Part shown: one piece after another, positions 1 through 7,394 of the stretch
How the letters are laid out: each line of letters opens with the position of its first letter
How positions within the stretch are numbered: the stretch's first letter is position 1
Assembly: GCA_002413185.1 (NCBI GenBank)
Contig: DHWM01000003.1
Span: forward strand, 1,034 to 11,322
From: Actinobacteria bacterium UBA5182
Lineage (GTDB): Bacteria; Actinomycetota; UBA4738
Direction of reading: 5' to 3'
DNA length: 10,289 nt
The notes under the pieces: model-generated
The model's input: the letters and a program-made list of their open reading frames with translations, nothing else
Databases searched by the model: none
Told to the model about the DNA's origin: nothing
Program-made: the position numbers and the translations under genes

Positions 1-66
1 CCGGCCATGATCCTGCAGGACGCCGGGACTGGGAACAGCCTCGTGTGGTACGACCCGAATGGGTGA
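1..66 (+). CDS. C-terminal end of an unidentified protein (partial)
   Basis: The first reading frame is open from the window edge to a TGA at 64-66 and encodes 21 residues ending in the sequence NSLVWYDPNG. Of the 21 sense codons, 19 end in G or C, which matches the coding regions of this genome and argues that the frame is real. No family can be recognised from so short a tail. The gene converges on the minus-strand cyclic di-GMP gene with only 30 bp between the two stop codons. The other two forward frames are less convincing: one has an immediate stop, and the other runs to about position 140 inside the opposing gene. Confidence 0.5.
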   Translation, partial: PAMILQDAGTGNSLVWYDPNG

Positions 67-76
67 AGCAGTCGCC

Positions 77-95
77 CGAGGCGCGAGCTCGCTCG
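77..95. terminator. Possible bidirectional terminator hairpin between convergent genes
   Basis: The 30-bp gap between two convergent stop codons holds a GC-rich inverted repeat. CGAG (77-80) and CG (82-83) pair with CGCTCG (90-95), with one bulged G and a six-base loop. The centre also contains the perfect palindrome GCGAGCTCGC (83-92). No T-run follows on either strand, so this would be a hairpin-only terminator of the kind proposed for high-GC bacteria. It is inferred only from position and pairing and may be chance in such GC-rich DNA. Confidence 0.25.
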
Positions 96-96
96 A

Positions 97-2721
97 CTAG
101 GCGTATCCCAGGAACAGGGGGTTCTGGCGAAGTCGCGCGGTGATCTCGGCCGCCGGCACCGGGCGGCAGAAGTGGAAGCCCTGGCCCAGCGGGCAGCCCC
201 GTTCGATCAGGAACATCCGTTGCCGTTCGGTCTCCACCCCCTCCGCCAGCGCCTCCATCCCCAGGTTGGTGGCGAGCTGGATGATCGCGGTCACCATCGT
301 GGAGACCCCTGCGTCGTCGGGGACGTCCTGGATGAACGAGCGGTCGATCTTGAGGATGTCCACGGGGAGCTCCTTGAGCCGGGACAGCGAAGAGGAGCCG
401 GTCCCGAAGTCGTCGATGGCCACCCGCAGGCCGTGGTCGTGGAGCTCGCGGAGCAAACCCCGAGCCCGGTCGGGGTCGGCCATGGCGGTGGATTCGGTGA
501 TTTCGATCACCAGGCTGGCCGGGTCCAGGCGGAGCGTCTCGATCCTCGACAGGATGCGCCGGACCAGGTCACGACGCCACAGCTGGCGCGGCGAGAGGTT
601 CAGGCTGGTCATGAGCGGCATGCCCAGGTCGCGCCAAGCCGCGGACTGCCGGCACACCTCCTCCAGCACCCAGTCGCCGATGGCCTCGGTGAGCCCCATC
701 TCTTCCGCCAGAGGGATGAACCGGGCGGGGAGCACCAGGCCGCTCCGGGGATCCTGCCACCGGATGAGGGCTTCGACGCCACGGACCTCGCCGGTCTCCA
801 GCTCCACCATCGGCTGGTAGTGCAGGACCCACCGCTGGCGCTCCACGGCCTTTCGGAGGCGGGTGCCGTAGGAGAGCTTCGTCAAGGGATCGCCGACGTC
901 GCCTCCGTACAGCACGTGACCGCCCCGCCCGGACCGCTTGCTCTGATACATGGCAGAGTCGGCGTTGCGAAGGAGCGACCCCGCGTCTTTCGCATCGACC
1001 GGATAGACGCTGATCCCGATGCTGGCAGACACGTAGAACTCGGTGCCGGAGAGGACGAAGGGGGCCTTCAGGGCGTCGTCCACGCGCCCGGCCACCGTCT
1101 CCGCCACCTGCAGGGGATCCGGCTGATCCGGGGAAGGGGTCCGGTCCAGGTCCCCCAGGAGCACCAGGAACTCGTCGCCGCCCTGGCGGGCCACCACGTC
1201 GCTGGCCCGTGCGACCTCCCGGAGCCGCCCCGCCACCTGGAGCAGGAGCTCGTCTCCGGCCGAGTGGCCCAGGCTGTCGTTGACGAGCTTGAAGTTGTCG
1301 AGGTCCATGTACAACACACCCACCGCGAGGTCGTGGCGGCCGGCCCGGGCCAGGGCCAGGCCGAGCATCTCCTCGAACATGGCCCGGTTGGGAAGCCCGG
1401 TCAGCTTGTCGTGATAGGCCAGGAAGGCGATCTGCTCCTCGGCCCGCTTGCGGTCGGTGATGTCCAGCATCACGCCCTGCCAGAACTTCGGCGCTCCGTC
1501 CTCGTCGCGGACCAGGAGCGCTTCGTCCCGGACCCACACCGGGTGACCGTCCCGGTGGGTCAGGCGGTACTCGAGCATGAAGGGCTCGCCGCCGGAGTTG
1601 GTCCGCTCGTGCTCGGCCAGGACCCGGTCCCGGTCCTCGTCGTGGATCATCCGAATCCACAGGTCGGGCTCGTCGTGCCACTGCTCCGGCGGGTACCCAA
1701 GCATGGCTTCGACCTGGGGGCTCATATAGATGGCCGAGCTGGCCCGGTCGATGGCGTCGACGTAGGTGACCAGCGGGATCCGTTCCACCAACGATCGGTA
1801 CCGGGCTTCGGCGTCGCGAAGCTGGTCCTCGGCCCACTTGCGCTCGGTGATGTCTCGGGCGATCGCCGACGCTCCCGTCAGGTTGCCCTGGGCGTCGCGG
1901 GTGGGGGAGATGCTCAGCGAGACGGGCACCTCGGTGCCGTCCTTTCGAAGCCGAACGGTCTCGAATGCCTGGGTGGCCTCGCCTCGGCGCAGCCGCTCGG
2001 TGATCGAGGCGATCTCACCGGAGAGTCTCGGGGGGACGAGCATGTCGACGGACCGGCCGATCGCCTCGGCTGCCGAAAAGCCGTACATGCGCTGGGCGCC
2101 GGCGTTCCAGCTGATGATCTCGCCCTCCAGCGTCCGGCCGATCACGGCGTCCTGAGAGGACTCCACGATGGACGCCAGGAAATACAGCTGGTCCTCCATC
2201 CGGCGACGCTCGGTGATGTCGCGGACCACGCTGAGGACACAGGTCTCACCGCCCATCTCGGCGAGCTGGGCGGAATACTGGGTGAGCAGGATCTGCCCGG
2301 ACCGGATGCGGAAGCTGACCTCGAGGTTCTCGGCGGCGCCCTGTTCGGTGAGCTTCGCGGCGATGTCACGCCGGTCCTGGGCATTGACCCACAGGTGGAG
2401 TTCGGCGCCGGTTCGTCCGATCACCTCGTCTCGGCGATATCCGCTCAGCCGGAGGAAGGCCTGGTTCACGTAGAGCAGGCGGCGGTCGGAGACCCGGGTG
2501 AGGGCGAAGGCGTCGGAGCTCGCGGCGAGGGCCCGCAAGAACATCGCATCGTCCTTGGGAGGGTCCGAGACGAAGTCCAGCCGCTCGGAACCGGCGTCTC
2601 CGGTGGCCACTGACCCCCCTTCGATGAGGGCCAGGAGCGTCCCGTCCTCCGGCGACGGTGCGTCGGCGATGCGGCCGCTGACCGACCCTGCAGACGTGCG
2701 GACGAGCTTGTTCGACGACAC
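97..2721 (-). CDS. PAS-PAS-PAS-GGDEF-EAL cyclic di-GMP cyclase/phosphodiesterase
   Basis: An 874-residue protein predicted to make and/or hydrolyse cyclic di-GMP under control of sensory PAS domains. Domains in order: a polar N-terminus (1-58); PAS at about 60-172, 180-294 and 310-424, each closing with a D-I-T-E/D-R-K/R linker; GGDEF at about 432-605; EAL at about 620-870. The cyclase signature GGDEF (514-518) is intact, and RASD (505-508) sits five residues before it, as a product-inhibition I-site does. On the EAL side, E650-A-L, N708, E740, D770-D771 (DDFGTG), K791 and E827 are present, along with Q847 in QGFHF where QGY is usual. Both halves could therefore be active. No signal peptide or membrane helix is seen, so it is probably cytoplasmic. 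The start is GTG at 2719-2721, the only start codon after the upstream in-frame stop. No clear Shine-Dalgarno sequence or good promoter was found. The PAS ligands and the dominant activity cannot be told from sequence. Confidence 0.93.
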   Translation of the reverse strand: MSSNKLVRTSAGSVSGRIADAPSPEDGTLLALIEGGSVATGDAGSERLDFVSDPPKDDAMFLRALAASSDAFALTRVSDRRLLYVNQAFLRLSGYRRDEVIGRTGAELHLWVNAQDRRDIAAKLTEQGAAENLEVSFRIRSGQILLTQYSAQLAEMGGETCVLSVVRDITERRRMEDQLYFLASIVESSQDAVIGRTLEGEIISWNAGAQRMYGFSAAEAIGRSVDMLVPPRLSGEIASITERLRRGEATQAFETVRLRKDGTEVPVSLSISPTRDAQGNLTGASAIARDITERKWAEDQLRDAEARYRSLVERIPLVTYVDAIDRASSAIYMSPQVEAMLGYPPEQWHDEPDLWIRMIHDEDRDRVLAEHERTNSGGEPFMLEYRLTHRDGHPVWVRDEALLVRDEDGAPKFWQGVMLDITDRKRAEEQIAFLAYHDKLTGLPNRAMFEEMLGLALARAGRHDLAVGVLYMDLDNFKLVNDSLGHSAGDELLLQVAGRLREVARASDVVARQGGDEFLVLLGDLDRTPSPDQPDPLQVAETVAGRVDDALKAPFVLSGTEFYVSASIGISVYPVDAKDAGSLLRNADSAMYQSKRSGRGGHVLYGGDVGDPLTKLSYGTRLRKAVERQRWVLHYQPMVELETGEVRGVEALIRWQDPRSGLVLPARFIPLAEEMGLTEAIGDWVLEEVCRQSAAWRDLGMPLMTSLNLSPRQLWRRDLVRRILSRIETLRLDPASLVIEITESTAMADPDRARGLLRELHDHGLRVAIDDFGTGSSSLSRLKELPVDILKIDRSFIQDVPDDAGVSTMVTAIIQLATNLGMEALAEGVETERQRMFLIERGCPLGQGFHFCRPVPAAEITARLRQNPLFLGYA

Positions 2722-2838
2722 CCTGCAAGTGGTATCGGCATCCGACCGGCCCGGACTTGAAGGTCTGAGGCATCAGTTGTGGGACCTTTTGACCGGAGAT
2801 GTGAACGCGCGCGCCCTCCTCGCCGGCGACGGCCGGTG

Positions 2839-2866
2839 TTGAGAGGGCCCTGGCGCCCAATAGACT
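2839..2866 (+). promoter_or_regulatory. Putative pheST promoter (-35 TTGAGA, -10 TAGACT)
   Basis: TTGAGA at 2839-2844 matches the housekeeping -35 consensus TTGACA at five of six positions. TAGACT at 2861-2866 fits the TANNNT form of the -10. The spacer is 16 bp. The predicted transcription start falls about 7 bases after the -10, near 2873, only about 4 bases before the pheS ATG at 2878. The message would thus be leaderless or nearly so. It is the best two-box promoter in the window and lies in the divergent gap between pheS and the minus-strand cyclic di-GMP gene. Confidence 0.55.
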
Positions 2867-2877
2867 ACCGATCCACC

Positions 2878-3966
2878 ATGGCGGCGCCGAGCTCTCCGAT
2901 CGACTCCGAACAGGCCCTTCATACGCTGGACCGCGAGCTCGCACGCGGCTTGGAAATGGTCGCGGCCGCCTCGACCCTTGCGGACGTCGAGCAGGCCGAG
3001 GCGGCGATCCTCGGCCGCAGGTCGCCCTTCTCGGAGGTGCAGCGGGCCCTGGGCGACCTTTCCGAGGAGAGCCGCCGCCGGGTGGGGCAACGTACGAACG
3101 AGGTCCGGAACCAGCTCCGCGAAGCGCTGTCCGGGCGACGCACGGCGCTCGAGGCCGAACGGGAGGCATCGCTCCTGGAGGCGGACCGGATCGACGTCAC
3201 CCTGCCGGGCCGCCGGCCCCGCTCCGGCTCGCTCCATCCGCTCACGATCGTCCAGTACGAGATCGTCGACATCTTCATGCGGATGGGCTACCGGGTGGTC
3301 GAAGGCCCGGAGGTCGAAGACGAATGGCACAACTTCGACGCCCTGAACATCCCACCCGACCATCCCGCCCGGACCCTCATGGACACGATCTACCTCGACG
3401 TCCCCGGCCGCCCCGAGCTGCTGCTTCGGACCCACACCTCCCCTATGCAGATCCGGACGATGGAGGCGGGGCAGCCGCCCGTGTACGTGGTGGTGCCGGG
3501 CCGGGTGTTCCGCAACGAGGAGGTCACCGCCAAGAACATGCCGGTGTTCCACCAGGTCGAGGGGCTGGCTGTGGATGAGGGCATCACGCTCGCCGACCTC
3601 AAGGGGACGCTCGAGACCTTTCTCCGGGCCTTGCTGGGCCAGGACCGGCGGATCCGCTTGATCCCATCCTTCTTCCCCTTCGTCGAACCGGGGGCCCAAG
3701 CCGAGGTGTCGTGCTTCGTGTGTGACGGGGCCGGGTGCAAGACCTGTGCCGGCGTCGGCTGGCTGGAATCGGGCGGGGCGGGCATGGTCCACCCCGCCGT
3801 GCTGGAGGCCGTTGGGTACGACCCGGAGCGCTACACGGGGTTCGCCTTCGGGATGGGCTACGACCGCCTGGCGATGATCCGGTTCGGGATTCCCGACATC
3901 CGGCTGCTGTGGGAGAGCGACATGCGATTCCTGGAGCAGTTCGAAGGATCGGCGGTGACCGTGTGA
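2878..3966 (+). CDS. pheS: Phenylalanyl-tRNA synthetase alpha subunit
   Basis: The catalytic alpha subunit of the class II (alpha-beta)2 enzyme that activates phenylalanine with ATP and charges tRNA-Phe in the cytoplasm. It has 362 residues, in the usual range for bacterial PheS. The N-terminal coiled-coil arm that contacts tRNA covers about 10-105. The catalytic core follows, with THTSPMQIR (185-193), motif 2 GRVFRNEEV (208-216), FHQVEG (224-229), FPFVEPG (266-272) and motif 3 GFAFGMGYDRLAM (321-333). Four cysteines at 279, 282, 287 and 290 form a CxxC-x4-CxxC knuckle, seen in PheS of a number of bacteria. The ATG at 2878 is preferred because the putative promoter lies just before it and the protein then begins as the family does; the frame is open 33 codons further upstream to an ATG at 2779, but that extension is Arg/Pro-rich and unlike PheS. 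It is co-transcribed with pheT, which overlaps its last 4 bases. Confidence 0.97.
   Translation: MAAPSSPIDSEQALHTLDRELARGLEMVAAASTLADVEQAEAAILGRRSPFSEVQRALGDLSEESRRRVGQRTNEVRNQLREALSGRRTALEAEREASLLEADRIDVTLPGRRPRSGSLHPLTIVQYEIVDIFMRMGYRVVEGPEVEDEWHNFDALNIPPDHPARTLMDTIYLDVPGRPELLLRTHTSPMQIRTMEAGQPPVYVVVPGRVFRNEEVTAKNMPVFHQVEGLAVDEGITLADLKGTLETFLRALLGQDRRIRLIPSFFPFVEPGAQAEVSCFVCDGAGCKTCAGVGWLESGGAGMVHPAVLEAVGYDPERYTGFAFGMGYDRLAMIRFGIPDIRLLWESDMRFLEQFEGSAVTV
3954..3965 (+). promoter_or_regulatory. Ribosome binding site and GTG start of pheT inside the pheS end
   Basis: GGTGA at 3954-3958 lies four bases before the GTG at 3963-3965 and can pair with the 3' end of 16S rRNA. The GTG shares the bases GTGA with the pheS stop (TGA 3964-3966). 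This supports translational coupling of the two synthetase subunits. It contrasts with the upstream genes of the other plus-strand units, which show no Shine-Dalgarno sequence. Confidence 0.5.
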
Positions 3967-6335
3967 GGGTCGTCGTGTCGTGGCTCCGGGAGCTCTGCCC
4001 CGTGGACCTGGCTCCCGACGAGCTGGGCACCCTCCTCACGGTGAAAGGCGTTCACGTGGAGGCGGTGATCCGCCCGTGGGAGGGGCTGGCCGGGGTGGTG
4101 GTGGCGCGGGTGCTCGAGGTCCGGGACCATCCCAACTCGGACAAGCTCTGCCTGGCGCGGGTGGACCACGGGTCGGGGGAGCGAGAGCTGGTGGTGGGGG
4201 TCCGGAACATGAAGCCTGGGGACCTGGTTCCGCTGGCAGGCCCCGGGGCTCTGGTCCCCGCCCTCCCCGCTCCGCTTGACCGGCGGAACATCCGCGGCGT
4301 CGTCTCCGAGGGGATGCTCTGCTCCCCTCGGGAGTTGGCGATCTCCGGCGACCACGGCGGCATCCTCGTCCTTCCAGCCGATACTCCCGTGGGAGCTGAC
4401 TTCAAGGACCACTTCGGTTTGGACGACGCGGTGTTGGACATCGAGATCGAACCGAACCGCCCAGACCTGATGTCGGTCCTCGGGGTGGCAAGAGAGGTCG
4501 CCGCGGCGACCAGGGTACCGCTGGCACCGCTCGACCTGTCGGTGCGGGAGTCCGACCATCGGGCAGAGAACGCCGTTACAGTGGAGGTCCGGGACCTCCA
4601 GCGGTGCCCCCGGTACGTTGCCCGCATCATCCAGGGGGTCGCCATCGGCCCATCTCCCCTTCGGGTGCAGGCCCGGCTGACAGCGTCCGGGATGCGACCG
4701 GTGTCGAACGTCGTCGATGCCACCAACTACGCCATGCTCGAGATGGGGCAGCCGTTGCATCCGTTCGACCTGGCGCTCTTGTCCGGGGACGGCATCGTCG
4801 TCCGCCTGGCCGAGGACGGGGAGCGGCTGGTCACCCTGGACGACGTGGAGCGCTCGCTCACGTCCGAGGACCTGGTGATCGCGGACCACGCGAAGGCCGT
4901 GGCCATCGCCGGGGTGATGGGCTCGGCGCCGGCGGAGGTCCACCCCGGCACGCGGGACGTCCTGCTGGAGAGCGCCTACTTCGAGCCAAAGGGGGTGATG
5001 CGGACGAGCCGGCGGCTGGGGCTGCAGACGGAGGCGTCGTTGCGGTTCGGCCGGGGCGCCGATCCCGAGCTTCCGCCGAAGGGTGCGGCTCTGGCATCGC
5101 GGCTGATCGCCGAATGGGCGGGGGGGGTCGTGCTGGCGGGGGCCGTGGACGTCGGAGAAGCTCCGGCGCGCAGATGGAGGTCGGTTCGGCCGGCCCGGGC
5201 CAGCGCAGTGCTGGGCGATGCCGTGTCGGACGGGGACGTCCGCGAGGTCTTCGAACAGCTGGGGTTGCGGGTCGGACAGCCGAATGGCGAGGTCCAGGTG
5301 GAGATCCCCGGCTACCGGGTGGATCTCGACCGCGAGGTGGATCTGATCGAAGAGATTGCGAGGGTCCGCGGGTACGATCGTCTTGACAGCACCCTGCCCG
5401 GGATCAAGCAGCCGGGAGGGATGGCGCCGACGTACGCCCTCCGCCGGACGGTTCGGGAGGCCCTGGTCCGGGCGGGACTCCGCGAAGCCATCTCCCTGTC
5501 CTTCGCCTCCGCCGGCGACCTCGCGCTGATGGGCCACGGGGACGGCCTGCGAGTGGCCAACCCCATTTCCGCCGAGGAGGCGCTGCTCCGCACAAGCCTG
5601 GTCCCGGCGCTCCTGGGGGCAGCCCGCCGCAACGTGGCCCGGGGCGTCCGCGGCGTGAGCCTGTTCGAGGTGGGACACGTGTTCCTTCACGGCGATCCGG
5701 TCGACGAACGGGAGTCGGCCGCCGGGCTCCTGACCGGCCCGGCCGACGGATCGGTCATGGACCCGGAACGCGCCTTCGACTTCTTCGACGCGAAAGGGGC
5801 GCTGGAAGCTCTCATGAAGGGACTCGGCGTGCGGGACTGGCGGACGGGGGCGGCCCTTCCCGGCCCCTACCACCCCGCCAGGTCTGCGGGAGTGATCGCC
5901 GGAGGCGACCTGATCGGTGCGGTGGGGGAGGTCCATCCTCGCGTGGCCGAGCGATTCGATCTTCCCGACCCGGTGGCGATCTTCGAGGTGGACGTCTCCT
6001 CGCTGGGCCGTCGCTTCAGCCGGCCCGTTCTCTATCGGGACGTCCCGCGGTTCCCTGCCGTCCACCGGGACCTCGCCTTCGTGATGGACGAGGCGGTCCC
6101 GGCCGGGACCGTCCTGGAGACACTTGGCGAGGCCGGGGGCGGACGGGTCGGGGCGGTGCGACTGTTCGATGTGTTCTCCGGTTCACCCATCCCCCAAGGC
6201 CGGAAGAGCCTGGGATTCTCGGTAGAGTTCCGTGCCCCTGACCGGACCCTGACGGACGAAGAGGCCGACGAAGCGGTCGGGGCGATCGTGGCCCGGCTGG
6301 CTGTGGAGTTCGGTGCTGAGCTCCGTTCGGGCTGA
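3963..6335 (+). CDS. pheT: Phenylalanyl-tRNA synthetase beta subunit
   Basis: The beta subunit of phenylalanyl-tRNA synthetase, which binds tRNA-Phe and hydrolyses mischarged Tyr-tRNA-Phe. It has 790 residues, close to the standard full-length form. Domains in order: an N-terminal segment that begins SWLRELCPVDL; an EMAP-type tRNA-binding OB fold at about 42-150 (DHPNSDKL, SEGMLCS); the B3/B4 editing domain at about 205-395, with VVDATNYAMLEMGQPLHPFD (250-269) and LLESAYFEP (334-342); the B5 domain at about 400-475 (EVDLIEEIARVRGYD); a catalytic-like core at about 490-690; and the FDX-ACB anticodon-binding domain at about 692-789 (RDVPRFPAVHRDLAFV). The GTG start overlaps the pheS stop and gives the expected N-terminus. 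An 8-base G run at 5120-5127 lies within the gene, but the frame is kept. No missing domain is apparent. Confidence 0.97.
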   Translation: MRVVVSWLRELCPVDLAPDELGTLLTVKGVHVEAVIRPWEGLAGVVVARVLEVRDHPNSDKLCLARVDHGSGERELVVGVRNMKPGDLVPLAGPGALVPALPAPLDRRNIRGVVSEGMLCSPRELAISGDHGGILVLPADTPVGADFKDHFGLDDAVLDIEIEPNRPDLMSVLGVAREVAAATRVPLAPLDLSVRESDHRAENAVTVEVRDLQRCPRYVARIIQGVAIGPSPLRVQARLTASGMRPVSNVVDATNYAMLEMGQPLHPFDLALLSGDGIVVRLAEDGERLVTLDDVERSLTSEDLVIADHAKAVAIAGVMGSAPAEVHPGTRDVLLESAYFEPKGVMRTSRRLGLQTEASLRFGRGADPELPPKGAALASRLIAEWAGGVVLAGAVDVGEAPARRWRSVRPARASAVLGDAVSDGDVREVFEQLGLRVGQPNGEVQVEIPGYRVDLDREVDLIEEIARVRGYDRLDSTLPGIKQPGGMAPTYALRRTVREALVRAGLREAISLSFASAGDLALMGHGDGLRVANPISAEEALLRTSLVPALLGAARRNVARGVRGVSLFEVGHVFLHGDPVDERESAAGLLTGPADGSVMDPERAFDFFDAKGALEALMKGLGVRDWRTGAALPGPYHPARSAGVIAGGDLIGAVGEVHPRVAERFDLPDPVAIFEVDVSSLGRRFSRPVLYRDVPRFPAVHRDLAFVMDEAVPAGTVLETLGEAGGGRVGAVRLFDVFSGSPIPQGRKSLGFSVEFRAPDRTLTDEEADEAVGAIVARLAVEFGAELRSG

Positions 6336-6339
6336 ACGA

Positions 6340-6379
6340 CTCCGATGCCGATCCCGTCGCGCCGGGCTGTCGATCGGAG
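6340..6379. repeat. Inverted repeat CTCCGAT/ATCGGAG between pheT and argF
   Basis: CTCCGAT at 6340-6346 is repeated in perfect inverted form as ATCGGAG at 6373-6379. A second inverted pair, CCCG (6353-6356) and CGGG (6363-6366), sits in the loop, so the RNA could fold as a two-part stem. It begins 5 bases after the pheT stop and its right arm enters the region between the presumed -35 and -10 of argF. It could be the pheST terminator (no T-run follows) or a repressor site. It does not resemble the AT-rich ARG box bound by ArgR. Confidence 0.35.
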
Positions 6380-6390
6380 CCGTTGCCGTT

Positions 6391-6396
6391 TACGAT
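6391..6396 (+). promoter_or_regulatory. Putative -10 element of argF (TACGAT)
   Basis: TACGAT fits TANNNT and ends 8 bases before the argF ATG at 6405. Initiation about 7 bases downstream would put the transcript start almost exactly at the start codon. No purine-rich Shine-Dalgarno sequence is present in GACGCCAC, which separates the two. No convincing -35 hexamer is seen (6368-6373 reads TGTCGA). Confidence 0.4.
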
Positions 6397-6404
6397 GACG
6401 CCAC

Positions 6405-7331
6405 ATGAGCCGGAACTTCCTCTCCATGGACGACGTCACGCCGGACGAGCTGGAGTCGCTGCTGTCGTTGTCCGAAGAGGTCAAGCGGTCCCCGGCCGAC
6501 TATGCCGACCGGCTGCGGGGCCGGGCCATCGCCATGGTCTTCGAGAAGCCGTCCACCCGGACCCGGGTCTCCTTCGAGGTGGGGATCGCCTCCCTCGGCG
6601 CTCATCCCCTGGCGCTCTCCTCCGCGGAGCTCCAGTTGGGAAGGGGCGAGACCATCGAGGACACCGGGAGGGTGCTTTCTCGCTACGTCGACGCGGTGGT
6701 GCTTCGAACGTTCGGGCAGGAGCGGCTGGAGGGCCTGGCCCGGACGGCCACCGTCCCCATCGTCAACGCCCTGTCGGACTTCGAGCACCCCTGCCAGTGC
6801 CTGGCGGACCTCCTCACGATCAAGGAGCACAGGGGCAAGCTGGAGGGCCTGATCATGGCCTACGTGGGCGACGGCAACAACGTGGCCCACTCACTGCTGC
6901 TGGGGGGAGCGAAGGCCGGGATGTCCGTGCGGGTGGCCACCCCGCCGGGATACGAGCCCATCCCGCAGGTGGTGGGGCGGGCCCAGGGGCTGGCCGACCA
7001 GTCCGGTTCCGGCGCCCAGATCCTGGTGACCAACGACCCCGCCGAGGCCTTCGACGGGGCGGACGTCCTGTACACCGACGTCTGGGCGTCCATGGGACAG
7101 GAGCAGGAGGCGAACGAGCGAACGCTGGTGTTCCAGGGCTACCGCCTGGACCAGGCGGCCGTGGACCGAGCGGATGACGAGGTCATCGTGCTGCACTGCC
7201 TCCCGGCCCATCGAGGGCAGGAGATCACCGACGAGGTCATCGACGGGCCGCACTCGGTGGTGTGGGACCAGGCCGAGAACCGGCTGCACACCCAGAAGGC
7301 CCTGCTCCTGTGGCTGTTCGACCAGCCCTGA
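6405..7331 (+). CDS. argF: Ornithine carbamoyltransferase
   Basis: Transfers the carbamoyl group of carbamoyl phosphate to ornithine to give citrulline, the sixth step of arginine biosynthesis; a cytoplasmic enzyme, usually a trimer. It has 308 residues, the usual length. The carbamoyl-phosphate-binding domain carries the signature STRTR (50-54) and QLGRGETIEDTGRVLSRYVD (77-96, a typical OTC stretch), then HPCQ (128-131). The ornithine-binding domain has D225 and SMG (229-231), and HCLPAHRG (264-271) with the reactive-site cysteine C265. FEKPSTRTR together with HCLPAHRG separates it from aspartate and acetylornithine carbamoyltransferases. The anabolic role (argF rather than catabolic arcB) is inferred from its place after pheST, where actinobacteria often keep the arginine biosynthetic cluster. 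No other arg gene is in the window. It has its own short gap and apparent promoter. The ATG at 6405 gives the normal N-terminus. Confidence 0.95.
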   Translation: MSRNFLSMDDVTPDELESLLSLSEEVKRSPADYADRLRGRAIAMVFEKPSTRTRVSFEVGIASLGAHPLALSSAELQLGRGETIEDTGRVLSRYVDAVVLRTFGQERLEGLARTATVPIVNALSDFEHPCQCLADLLTIKEHRGKLEGLIMAYVGDGNNVAHSLLLGGAKAGMSVRVATPPGYEPIPQVVGRAQGLADQSGSGAQILVTNDPAEAFDGADVLYTDVWASMGQEQEANERTLVFQGYRLDQAAVDRADDEVIVLHCLPAHRGQEITDEVIDGPHSVVWDQAENRLHTQKALLLWLFDQP

Positions 7332-7379
7332 AGCCCGCTGCAGCCTCGTCGCTGATCTCCCCGACCCCCTCCTCTCGTA

Positions 7380-7385
7380 TACCGT
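7380..7385 (+). promoter_or_regulatory. Putative -10 element of the small PH-like gene (TACCGT)
   Basis: TACCGT fits TANNNT and ends 9 bases before the ATG at 7395. The overlapping TATACC (7378-7383) is an alternative. GAAGGA ends one base before the ATG, too close to act as a normal Shine-Dalgarno sequence. No clear -35 is seen. The call rests mainly on the same spacing found before pheS, argF and polX. Confidence 0.3.
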
Positions 7386-7394
7386 TCGAAGGAC

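Noticed and set aside
172..2613. An open frame of more than 800 codons on the plus strand, opposite the PAS-GGDEF-EAL gene
   Set aside because: It is the antisense shadow of a high-GC gene with very high GC at third positions. Its translation is rich in Gly, His, Arg and Pro with no domain, whereas the minus frame carries five recognisable domains.
2773..3792. A 339-codon minus-strand open frame opposite pheS
   Set aside because: It mirrors the pheS coding sequence, shows no domain, and would cover the pheS promoter region.
5120..5127. Run of eight G residues inside pheT, a possible frameshift or slippage site
   Set aside because: The reading frame and the protein alignment (EWAGGVV) continue normally across it, so there is no sign of an error or programmed shift.
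3858..6065. A 735-codon minus-strand open frame opposite pheT
   Set aside because: It is the same antisense effect; the plus frame is an unmistakable full-length PheT and the minus translation has no family features.
6336..6404. ARG box for ArgR upstream of argF
   Set aside because: ARG boxes are AT-rich imperfect palindromes. The gap is GC-rich and holds nothing like one.
6405..7331. argF as aspartate or acetylornithine carbamoyltransferase
   Set aside because: The FEKPSTRTR, HPCQ, SMG and HCLPAHRG set is that of ornithine carbamoyltransferase; the relatives differ at these motifs.
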